Origin: Podarcis raffonei
Taxonomy: Eukaryota > Chordata > Lepidosauria > Squamata > Lacertidae
Length of the DNA stretch: 64,000 nt
Assembly (NCBI RefSeq): GCF_027172205.1
Contig: NC_070614.1
Location: forward strand, 51,834,001 to 51,898,000
Direction: 5' to 3'
The translations under genes were made by a program, and so were the position numbers. Positions 53,799-61,950 of this stretch are shown piece by piece (position 1 is the stretch's first letter; each line of letters opens with the position of its first letter). The notes under the pieces are model-generated. The model worked only from the letters and a program-made list of their open reading frames with translations, did no database searches and had not been told where the DNA came from.

Positions 53799-54352
53799 TT
53801 TAAATCTTTAATAATAATAATAATAATAATAATAATAGCCTTACAGCTAATACAGTATAACTGCTCATCCCCACAGCAGGAAGGGGCTTCGATTGACTTG
53901 CATCTAGTGGCCTCTGTTTGAGTGGCAAGTGTATTCTAGGGCCCCAGGGCCTTTCACAGCTGGGCTGCAGGCAGAAATTCAACAGGTGAAGCCCGCCACC
54001 TCCACTTCCTACTGACTAAAGCTTTATAGGTTGAAATTCTGCCTATTGCACAATTTAAAGGCGTAGAAGCCCCCTTCCGGGTGGGTGGGTAAATAAGGCG
54101 TCTATTGCAGCTCCTTATTCATTTATTTAAGGCAAATAGGACTTAATTCCGCTTCCAAGAGTTATTTTTCTTCCCCCGCGGAATTAATCCAGATTTCATT
54201 CCCACGAGACGCCAGCGCAAAAAAGAAACGCCGAATTGACAATCGCTCGGAGCTGCACCGAAAACGAGCCCTGCTATTAATTAATTGCAATTGGCTTTCT
54301 AAAGCAGTTTACGCAGGGGGAAAAATATGTATTAAATTTTAACGGGGCAACA

Positions 54353-54367
54353 GCGCCACCTTGTGGC
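54353..54367 (+). promoter_or_regulatory. CTCF-like motif
   Basis: GCGCCACCTTGTGGC matches the CCACC-N-N-G-T-G-G core by eye. It could also be part of a worn transposon. Confidence 0.35.
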
Positions 54368-54478
54368 ATTGAGGTGTAATGAACTGTGGAATATTCTTTA
54401 TTTGCAGCAGCAGCAGCAGCACCACCTACCGATCAGTTCTGGTAATTCACCCGTTCCCTATTTCTTTTCCGGGTCGGT

Positions 54479-54495
54479 GCTGCCACCTAGTGGCC
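54479..54495 (+). promoter_or_regulatory. CTCF-like motif near SHBG exon 2
   Basis: GCTGCCACCTAGTGGCC, same orientation as the site 126 bp upstream and 38 bp before exon 2. Confidence 0.4.
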
Positions 54496-54532
54496 AATGA
54501 TGGTAAATGGCCATTATATCTTTTCCCCCCAG

Positions 54533-54648
54533 TACGGCCAGTGCTTCCAGTCCGTCTCTGGAGAGGCAGGTGCTTTGAACGTTGGGCAGAGATGGGGAGA
54601 CCCCTCCCCGACAGCCACATTGGTCATTGATCCACGTACGGTGACAAG
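54533..54648 (+). CDS. SHBG: SHBG exon 2
   Basis: Acceptor TTTTCCCCCCAG, donor GTAAGC. Entering in phase 0 it reads YGQCFQSVSGEAGALNVGQR then WGDPSPTATLVIDPRTVT and ends two bases into a codon. It aligns with human PPAVHLSNGPGQEPIAVMTF and DLTKIT, the N-terminal strand leading into the first laminin G-like domain. The residues before GALNVG are not conserved. Confidence 0.85.
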
Positions 54649-54692
54649 GTAAGCACCTGAGTCATGCCGCGAGGTCCTGAGAGCCATTGGGG

Positions 54693-54741
54693 CAGTGGCG
54701 TAGCAAGGTCAGGGGGTGCCCGGGGCGGAAAATTTCTTGTC
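54693..54741 (+). mobile_element. hAT-like MITE fragment (CAGTGGCGTAGC ends)
   Basis: CAGTGGCGTAGCAAGGTCAG then GGGTGCCCGGGGC; only the left end, 45 bp past the exon 2 donor. Confidence 0.5.
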
Positions 54742-54941
54742 AAAACCCCACTGAAATTATGAAAAGAAGGAAAAAAACCTGAGAACCTGAGAAAGTTTCT
54801 GGATTTCCAGTGCGTTTATAAAACTGATGGAATGGGACTGAGGGGCAGGAAAATGCCTCTGTGGCTTTAACAAGGGCAAGAAAAACAGACGGAAATTCAA
54901 CAGGTGCAGTATCTTTCCCCCCAAAGATGAACTGATATGGG

Positions 54942-55925
54942 GTGGGGTCAGGCTGTCGCTCAAGGGGTAGAGCATCATGCAGAATGTCCCAGGTTCGCAT
55001 GTCCACCACATGTGGAAAAATTCACCATCCTTTAATTTACACTTCCAGCAGGCTTTGTTGCGAAAAAATGAATTTTTTTCGGGACATGATATATAACGAA
55101 ATGAAAAAAAAAACTGTTTAAATACACATTCCCAAAGAAACCAGAGGCTTTCTTGCTAGGGATAATAGGAGATGAATTAAGAAAAGAGGATTGTAAATTA
55201 TTTATGTATGCCATGACCGCCGCTAGGATTCTTGTGGCCCAGAAATGGAAAACCCAGGAGATCCCAGCTTTAACGGAGTGGCAGACGAAAATGTTTGAAT
55301 ATCTTGAATTGGCGAAAATGACTTATAAGATTAGATACCAAACAAAGTTTGAAGAGGAGTGGAGTAAATTTGTTGTGTACATACGGAATAACTGTAGAAG
55401 CTTAAAAACTGTAGCAGGGTGAACATAAATCGAGATGTGGATGGAGTGTAAATAAGAATCTGTAAGAGTGGATGTTAATTTGTGAAAGCCGAAGCAGGGA
55501 AGGAAGGAAGTCTGAGTGCGATAAAGCGCAGGGTAAATAAGAAAATACTAAAATGTTGAATGGAAGAGTTTATGTTTTACTTGACTTTGTTTTTGAAAAT
55601 TTAATAAAAAGCATTTTAAAAAAAAAGAATGTCCCAGGTTCAATCCCTGAGGGCTGGGAAAGGACTCCCTGTCTGAAAAACTCTGAGGAAAACTGGGCTG
55701 CGGGTTGGTGTAGACAATACTGAGGTAGATATGGCTCTCCATAGGCAGATTCTTTGCACAAGAAGTCGCTGGTTCAGTTTTTGGCCCCTCTCATTAAAGG
55801 ACGGCAGGGAATACGCTAAAGATCTCTCAGTTAGAGACGCCAGTCAGAACAGGCAATATTTAGAGAGATGGGCCAATGATCTGACTCTGAAAGAGGCAGC
55901 TTCGTGTGGTTTGCGAGGCTTCGCC
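54942..55925 (+). mobile_element. tRNA-derived SINE split by L1
   Basis: GTCGCTCAAGGGGTAGAGCA, GAATGTCCCAGGTTC, then after the L1 AATCCCTGAGGGCTGGGAAA, GTGTAGACAATACTGAGGTA and ATCTGACTCTGAAAGAGGCA. Another copy of the family lies at 57757-57912. Confidence 0.7.
54997..55625 (+). mobile_element. L1 LINE 3' end with 16-bp target duplication
   Basis: AGAATGTCCCAGGTTC at 54981-54996 and 55626-55641. The frame at about 55125-55420 reads KKPEAFLLG-like sequence, LTEWQTKMFEYLELAKMTYK and FEEEWSKFVVYIRNN, the L1 ORF2 C-terminus. Ends AATAAAAAGCATTTTAAAAA. Exact duplication suggests a young insertion in SHBG intron 2. Confidence 0.88.
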
Positions 55926-56019
55926 TGTTGGATTTCTGTCTGCCTGGGAACAACCCTTCTTAAAAAATAACAGCAACCAAGAAAACAAAGGAGGACAATT
56001 TTAGAGTTGAGATAACTCC

Positions 56020-56024
56020 CGAAC

Positions 56025-56058
<34 letters not shown>

Positions 56059-56072
56059 TGGTTTGGGAGTTC

Positions 56073-56112
<40 letters not shown>

Positions 56113-56275
56113 TTTTTGCCTCACCTATCTGACTGGGTTGCTGCAGCCACTCTGGGCAGTTTCCAACACATATAAAACACAATAAATCATTAAACATTGA
56201 AAAGCTTCCTGCATCGCAGGGGGTTGGTCTAGATGACCCTCAGAGATCCCGTCCAACTCTACCATTCTGGGATTA
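56020..56275 (-). mobile_element. Facing ATT/AAT runs, L2 tail and SINE tail
   Basis: (ATT)n at 56025-56058 and (AAT)n at 56075-56111 face each other, then TGCCTCACCTATCTGACTGG and CTTTCCAACACATATAAAAC-type L2 tail, then GGGTTGGTCTAGATGACCCT at 56222. Confidence 0.6.
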
Positions 56276-56321
56276 AGTGGGGCCTGGCTGATCTCAGCAG
56301 CTTCTGATTCCGTCTCCCCAG

Positions 56322-56511
56322 TGCCACCTCCTATTTCGACTTCCGCACCTTCGACCCGGAAGGCGTGATCTTCTACGGGGACATGAGCCCCGGAGTCAAC
56401 TGGTTCCTCCTGGCTCTGCGCAACGGGAAGCCCGAAATCCAGATCCACAACACCTTGACGAACGTCACCGTTTCCGGGGGGCGGCGCCTCGACGACGGCC
56501 AGTGGCATCGG
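56322..56511 (+). CDS. SHBG: SHBG exon 3, first laminin G-like domain
   Basis: Acceptor CGTCTCCCCAG, donor GTACGG; completes the split codon and reads [60 protein letters not shown] then QWHR. It aligns closely with human [40 protein letters not shown] and RLDDGRWHQ. In human mature numbering Ser42 and Asn82, which bind the steroid, are kept, but Asp65 is Asn here. NVT adds a possible N-glycosylation site. Phase 0 at the end. Confidence 0.95.
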
Positions 56512-56742
56512 GTACGGGGTGTGTGTTTGGGTGTGTTCCTGTGACAGATGCAAAGTTTAGGTAGATGAAGACGCAACTCACTCTGCACACACAGACCCCC
56601 CTGAAATGCCCAAAATATTGGGGCAGGACCCATAAATGGTCTCCGACTGGGAGGTGCCAGGGAGGACCTAAACCGGCACTCCCCAAACTATTACAAGCTC
56701 CTGACCCCTTGGCTTCATAAACAACCCCACATTTGTTCAGGT

Positions 56743-57040
56743 GAAGGTAAAGGACCCATGACAGTAAAGGACTGAGCTCCTGTTGCTCGGTCCCTGCTCC
56801 TGACAACCTAGCAGTTCGAAAGCACGTCAAAGTGCAAGTAGATAAATAGGTACCACTCCGGCGGGAAGGTAAATGGCGTTTCCGTGCGCTGCTCTGGTTC
56901 GCCAGAAGCGGCTTAGTCCTGCTGGCCACATGACCCGGAAGCTGTACGCCGGCTCCCTCGGCCAATAAAGCGAGATGAGCGCCGCAACCCCAGAGTCAGC
57001 CACGACCGGACCTAATGGTCAGGGGTCCCTTTACCTTTAA
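56743..57040 (+). mobile_element. Sauria SINE with inverted 5' piece
   Basis: GAAGGTAAAGGACCCATGAC (reverse of the SINE 3' end) is joined to a forward copy from GAGCTCCTGTTGCTCGG onward, ending CCCTTTACCTTTAA. Confidence 0.85.
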
Positions 57041-57145
57041 CTATGGAAAGGCGGCATGCAAATAAAATGATTGATTGATTGAGCACTGTTAAACAGGAGG
57101 GATAGGAGGGCCTTTGTGTGTCAATATCTAAGGTGTAGTGGTTAG

Positions 57146-57703
57146 TAAAGGTAAAGGGATCCCTGACCATTAGGTCCAGTCGTGACCGACTCTGGGGTTG
57201 CAGCGCTCATCTCGCTTTATTGGCCGAGGGAGCCGGTGTACAGCTTCTGGGTCATGTGGGCAGCAGGACTAAGCCGCTTCTGGCGAACCAGAGCAGCGCA
57301 TGGAAACGCCGGTTACCTTCCCCCCCGGACTGGTACCTATTTATCTACAGTCATACCTCTTGTTACATTTGCTTCAGGTTAAATCTTTTCAGTTTGCGTC
57401 CTGCGGCGACCCAGAAGTACCAGAAAGGGTGACTTCTGGGTTTTGCCGCTCGCGCATGCGCAGACGCTCAAAATGACGTCATGCGGTGAATCACGACCCG
57501 TGCACCCGCAGACACGGGTTGCGTTCTGCTCATGTTGTGAATGGGGCTCTGGAACGGATCCTGTTCGCAAGCAGAGGTACCACTGTACTTACATTTTTGG
57601 CGTGCTTTCGAACTGCTAGGTTGGCAGGAGCAGGGACCGAGCAACGGGAGCTCACCCCGTCGCAGGGATTCAAACCGCTGACCTTCTGATCGGCAAGCCC
57701 AAG
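57146..57703 (-). mobile_element. Sauria SINE split by Tigger-like MITE
   Basis: Reverse SINE from AAAGGTAAAGGGATCCCTGA; interrupted at TTATCTA and resumed at CTTACATTTTTGGCGTGC. Confidence 0.92.
57348..57585. mobile_element. Tigger-like MITE (family B, long form)
   Basis: CAGTCATACCTCTTGTTACA to GCAGAGGTACCACTG with TA at 57346-57347 and 57586-57587. The exact TA inside a SINE of known sequence proves the target choice. Confidence 0.88.
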
Positions 57704-57756
57704 AGGCTCGGTTGTTTAGGTGCCACCCATTTTGGGAACCTCTGATCTAAAGGAAG

Positions 57757-57912
57757 AGGGAGGGCTGTAGCTCTGTGCGAGAGCATCAGGGTCCCGGGTT
57801 CAGTTCCTGAGAACTGCAAGTAGGCCTGGGAGTGGTCTCGGCTGAAACCCCAGAAATCTGCAGTCAGTGTGTAGACAATTTACCAGACTCTGAATAAGGC
57901 AGCTTGGCCCCT
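57757..57912 (+). mobile_element. tRNA-derived SINE
   Basis: GGGCTGTAGCTCTGTGCGAG, CGGGTTCAGTTCCTGAGAAC, GTGTAGACAATTTACCAGAC, AATAAGGCAGCTTGGCC. Confidence 0.65.
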
Positions 57913-58071
57913 TCCAAACACCCCAGTAAACACAGCCCCTTGGTTATTTGCTTCTGCTCAAAAAGCCTCTGTGTTAATTGAGCAACACTAAAGCGCATTG
58001 AAGGGCATTGTTCACATTAAAATCAGAGCGCTTTTCTTCCGCTCTTCAGGGGGAAAGGGGGCTCCCAGAGA

Positions 58072-58443
58072 TGTCAGTGACAAAGCACTCCCTGCTCTCA
58101 ATCTTACAATCTCAAGCTGCTTTCACTCAGAGTCGAGGGTGGATTTCATGCTCTTTATTCAGCTCATAGTGGTGAGGAGGGAATGAAAGTCCCCTCAAAG
58201 TATCTGCTTTATATACATTATTTACACAATGGGCTGCACATGATTGGCTAATTCCGGAATTCTCCTGTAGGCCAATCAGGTTGTGGATTCACTTCTATCT
58301 GGAGCTGGATTGGGTGGCTCCTGCCGACCAATCATACTGCTGCATTGTTCTAGGACCAATCAGACTGCTGCATTCTGAATCCTATTGTTCTAGGACCAAT
58401 CAGACTGCTGCATTTTGGATCCTATTCAACTCAGTACATAACA
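58072..58443 (-). mobile_element. Solo LTR fossil, LTR retroelement
   Basis: 372 bp with TG...CA ends when read on the minus strand (TGTTATGTACTGAGTTG to CACTGACA). It has a TATATAAAG box, GCTGAATAAAGAGCAT polyadenylation signal and four or five ATTGG (CCAAT) boxes, two inside a directly repeated segment of about 40 bp. No internal coding region is seen on either side, so it is a solo LTR. No clear target duplication, so it is probably not very recent. Class not resolved. Lies in SHBG intron 3. Confidence 0.7.
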
Positions 58444-58838
58444 GGATCTTTGCCTTTCACGCCCACATGTGAATTCTGTGTAGCGTCTGCATGTCACAAC
58501 TGACATTCCAGTCCATATCTCTCTCCCCATCTGTGCTTTAATTCAGACCTCTCTTTTTCTGGGGGAAACCTGCCACGTAAAAAAAAAAAAAAAACCCGTT
58601 TGCGGGCCTGTTTGTCATATTAAGCCTCCCGTGGGGTAGACACGACACGAGAGGGAAAGGAGTGTGGAGGGAGGAGGAAAACAGAAAACCCCAGCACTCT
58701 CCCTGAGCTTGCAGAGCGATGCGCCTATATGATATCAACCGCTGAATGGTCGCCCTTGTTCCTGCCAGAGTAGAGAGACAAGGAAGGGGAAATTGTGGGC
58801 CTTTCCTGTTCCTAACGCCTCTCCGCTATGCCCGACAG

Positions 58839-59000
58839 ATCATGGCGAAGAACGAGGGGCACACGGTCCTGCTGGCGGTGGACGGCGTTGACCAGCTGAC
58901 CCTCAACCACGTCTCCGAAGCCATTGTGGAGGCCCCTGTCTTCGCCCTGCGCATTGGCGTCGGGGGCTTGCTGATCCCCATGGAGGAGCTCCTTGTCCCA
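58839..59000 (+). CDS. SHBG: SHBG exon 4
   Basis: Acceptor CTATGCCCGACAG, donor GTAAGA. In phase 0 it reads IMAKNEGHTVLLAVDGVDQL, TLNHVSEAIVEAPVFALRIG and VGGLLIPMEELLVP, matching human VEVKMEGDSVLLEVDGEEVL and RIALGGLLFPASNLRLPLVP. The next exon (human ALDGCLRRDSWLD) was not found up to 64000, so the gene continues outside. The intron from +5 or +6 on is CR1 sequence. Confidence 0.94.
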
Positions 59001-59004
59001 GTAA

Positions 59005-59575
59005 GAATCATAGAATGATAGAATCATAGAGTTGGAAGAGACCACAAGGGCCATGGAGTCCAACCCCCTGCCAAGCAGGAAACACCATCAGAGCACTCCT
59101 GACATATGGTTGTCAAGCCTCTGCTTAAAGACCTCCAAAGAAGGAGACTCCACCACACTCCTTGGCAGCAAATTCCACTGTCAAACAGCTCTTACTGTCA
59201 GGAAGTTCTTCCTAATGTTTAGGTGGAATCTTCTTTCCTGCAGTTTGGATCCATTGCTCCGTGTCCGCTTCTCTGGAGCAGCAGAAAACAACCTTTCTCC
59301 CTCCTCTATGTGACATCCTTTTATATATTTGAACATGGCTATCATATCACCCCTTAGCCTCCTCTTCTCCAGGCTAAACATGCCCAGCTCCCTTAGCCGT
59401 TCCTCATAAGGCATCGTTTCCAGGCCTTTGACCATTTTGGTTGCCCTCCTCTGGACACGTTCCAGTTTGTCAGTGTCCTTCTTGAACGGTGGTGCCCAGA
59501 ACTGGACACAGTACTCCAGGTGAGGTCTGACCAGAGCAGAATACAGTGGCACTATTACTTCCCGTGATCTAGAGC
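59005..59575 (-). mobile_element. CR1 LINE 3' end next to the SHBG exon 4 donor
   Basis: Reverse tail of ATTCTATG-type repeats (AATCATAGAATGATAGAATC), then GAGTTGGAAGAGACCACAAG. The minus strand encodes [40 protein letters not shown] and [20 protein letters not shown], the CR1 ORF2 C-terminus, in an open 123-codon frame. Confidence 0.93.
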
Positions 59576-59651
59576 CTATCCCCTTCCTTGTACGCTAGAA
59601 GGGGCTGCAGGTCGGGGCTGGAAACAGGTATGGCTGGAGGAGCCAGCAGTA

Positions 59652-59668
59652 GGTGGCGCTAGAGGGCA
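59652..59668 (-). promoter_or_regulatory. CTCF-like motif
   Basis: GGTGGCGCTAGAGGGCA, reverse complement TGCCCTCTAGCGCCACC, similar to the CTCF core by eye, in a unique stretch between CR1 and L2. Confidence 0.35.
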
Positions 59669-59883
59669 CTGTTTCTGCATCAGGACCCCCGTCCCCGGCA
59701 GCATAGAGCAGAACGGTTTGTTGGGGTTGCAATATCTGGAGACTGGTCCTTTCACAGTGCCAAGCATCGCTGTGAAATTAGGGGGCGTGCTTCTTGAAAA
59801 TATTGGGGGGCTGCCCCCTGGCCCCCCCAGATGGTGAGCTTGGCTCCCTCTGGTGGTGGAAGTTAGAAAGAACACCAGGTCAC

Positions 59884-59929
<46 letters not shown>

Positions 59930-60752
59930 TTATTATTTATACCCCGCCCATCTGGCTGGGCTTCCCCAGCCACTCTGGGCGGCTTCCAACACAATATTAA
60001 AATACAGTAATACATCAAACTTTAAAAGCTTCCCTAAAGAGGGCTGCCTTCAGGTGTCTTCTAAAAGTTTGGTAGTTGTTCTCTTTGACATCTGGTGGGA
60101 GGGCGTTCCACAGGGCGGGCGCCAACACCGAGAAGGCCCTCTGCCTGGTTCCCTGTAGCCTCACTTCTCGCAGGGAGGGAACCGCCAGAAGGCCCTCGGA
60201 GCTGGACCTCAGTGTCCAGGCAGAACGATGGGGGTGGAGACGCTCCTTCAGGTCTACTGGGCCTTTGAGGCCATTTAGGGCTTTCAAGGTCAACACCAAC
60301 ACTTTGAATTGAGGTCAGAAACGTACTGGGAGCCAATGTAGGTCTTTCAAGACCGGTGTTATGTGGTCTCGGCAGCTGCTCCCAGTCACCAGTGTGGCTG
60401 CCACATTCTGGATTAGTTGTAGTTTCCGGGTCACCTTCAAAGGTAGCCCCACATAGAGCGCATTGCAGTAGTCCAAGCAGGAGATAACCAGAGCATGCAC
60501 CACTCTGGCCAGACAGTCTGCGGGCAGGAAGGGTCTCATCCTGCATATCAGATGGAGCTGGCAGACAGCCGCCCTGGACACAGATTTGACCTGTGCCTCC
60601 ATGGACAGCGGCGAGTCCAAAATGACTCCCAGGCTGCACACCTGGTCCTTCACATGGATGGAGCCCCTGTTTGATGGATGGATGGATGGATGGAGGGTTT
60701 CTAAGAATCCTATACCGTTCTTCTTCCAAACAGATCCCAGGGCAGCGTGCAA
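59884..60752 (-). mobile_element. L2-clade LINE 3' half
   Basis: AAT run (59885-59928) then the shared 3' UTR; two minus-strand frames (60015-60302 and 60315-60752) read LVLTLKALNGLKGPVDLKER and KDQVCSLGVILDSPLSMEAQ, CLDYCNALYVGLPLKVTRKL. One frameshift separates them near 60310. Confidence 0.88.
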
Positions 60753-60904
60753 GAACCCACCATTCCTGTCAGTTTACTGTTTATTTATTTTATTAAACAA
60801 AATAAACCCAAGACAAATCGCATGGAGAAATATGGTTTCAGCGCAAGGTTGGACGTTATCGTTGAACTTGCTCTTCCAAAACAGTACAAAAAATACCCCT
60901 TTTT

Positions 60905-60977
60905 CCATAGCTCAGCCAGTGGAACATTTCGGAGTTGTGGGTTCGAGATTCCTGCGTTGTAGGGAGTTGGGCTAGAT
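60905..60977 (+). mobile_element. tRNA-Lys-type SINE fragment hit by hAT MITE
   Basis: CCATAGCTCAGCCAGTGGAA, GTTGTGGGTTCGAGATTCCT, then GAGTTGGGCTAGAT at the MITE junction. Confidence 0.6.
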
Positions 60978-61227
60978 CAGGGGTAGGCAAACTAAGGCCC
61001 GGGGGCCGGATCCGGCCCAATCACCTTCTCAATTCGGCCCGTGGACGGTCCGGGAATCAGCATGTTTTTACATGAGTGGAATGTGTGCTTTTAGTTAAAA
61101 TGCATCTCTGGGTTATTTGTGGGGCATAGGAATTCGTTCATTTATTTTTTTCATAATATAGTCCGGCCCCCACAAGGTCTGAGGGACAGTGGACCGGCCC
61201 CCTGCGGAAAAAGGTTGCTGACCCCTG
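60978..61227 (-). mobile_element. hAT MITE (CAGGGGTCAGCAA family)
   Basis: CAGGGGTAGGCAAACTAAGG to GGTTGCTGACCCCTG, flanked by GGCTAGAT and GCCTAGAT. Confidence 0.85.
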
Positions 61228-61632
61228 GCCTAGATGATTCATAATCCTGCGAGGCTGGTTTATATGTATTCTTTTGTAGTAAGTCAGCTTAATCAAATGG
61301 ACAACATTTTCTCCATCCATTCAGATATAGCAGGAAATACGCCCTGCACCCCCGCTCCCCAAATTTTAGCTTTTACAATCTTAGCAGCAGTTGTACGGTT
61401 AAACGTTATAATTGTACTAAAGCGTCATAATAAATCTCCTCACGTACCATCGAAGCAGCAAAAGCCAGGTTTGAATTTCTGTCGCCCCAGCTGCCTCAAC
61501 AGAAACAGAATTAGCTGCAGCCTCAGGCGAAGAAATCTGAACGGCAATAACATCCCTTAATCTCTACGGTGCAAACCAAAACACAGTTTCCTCCGGCAAT
61601 TTAGCTGGGTGCGAGAGACAGCTGTCTATCAC
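61228..61632. other. SHBG intron 4, no element recognised
   Basis: AT-rich unique-looking sequence; searched by eye for the next SHBG exon without success. Confidence 0.45.
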
Positions 61633-61889
61633 AAGGGTAGGCAACCTAAGGCCCGGGGGCCGGATCCGGCCCAATCGCCTTCTCAATCCGGCCCGCGGAC
61701 AGTCCAGGAATTAGTGTGTTTTTCCATGAGTAGAATGTGTGCTTTTATTTAAAATACATCTCTGAGTTATTTGTGGGGCATAGGAATTCGTTCATTCATT
61801 TTTTCTTCTTCAAAATATAGTCCAGCCCTCCACAAGGATGGAGGGACAGTGGACCGGCCCCCCTGCTGAAAAAGGTTGCTGACCCCTGG
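61633..61889 (-). mobile_element. hAT MITE (CAGGGGTCAGCAA family)
   Basis: AAGGGTAGGCAACCTAAGG to GGTTGCTGACCCCTG; TCTATCAC and CCTATCAC flank it. Confidence 0.82.
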
Positions 61890-61950
61890 CCTATCACAAC
61901 AGGCCCACAAATAAATGTGTGTGTGTGTGTGTGTGTGTGGGAATAGATTA

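Larger units (their letters stand above)
53840..54532. other. SHBG intron 1, 3' part
   Basis: Repeat-poor stretch with GATTTCATTCCCACGAGACG and AATTGACAATCGCTCGGAGC near 54190-54250, possibly conserved noncoding DNA. Confidence 0.4.

Noticed and set aside
56443-57912. Internal retroelement genes next to the solo LTR
   Set aside because: The flanks are SHBG exon 3, SINEs and unique DNA; no gag, pol or env-like frame was seen.
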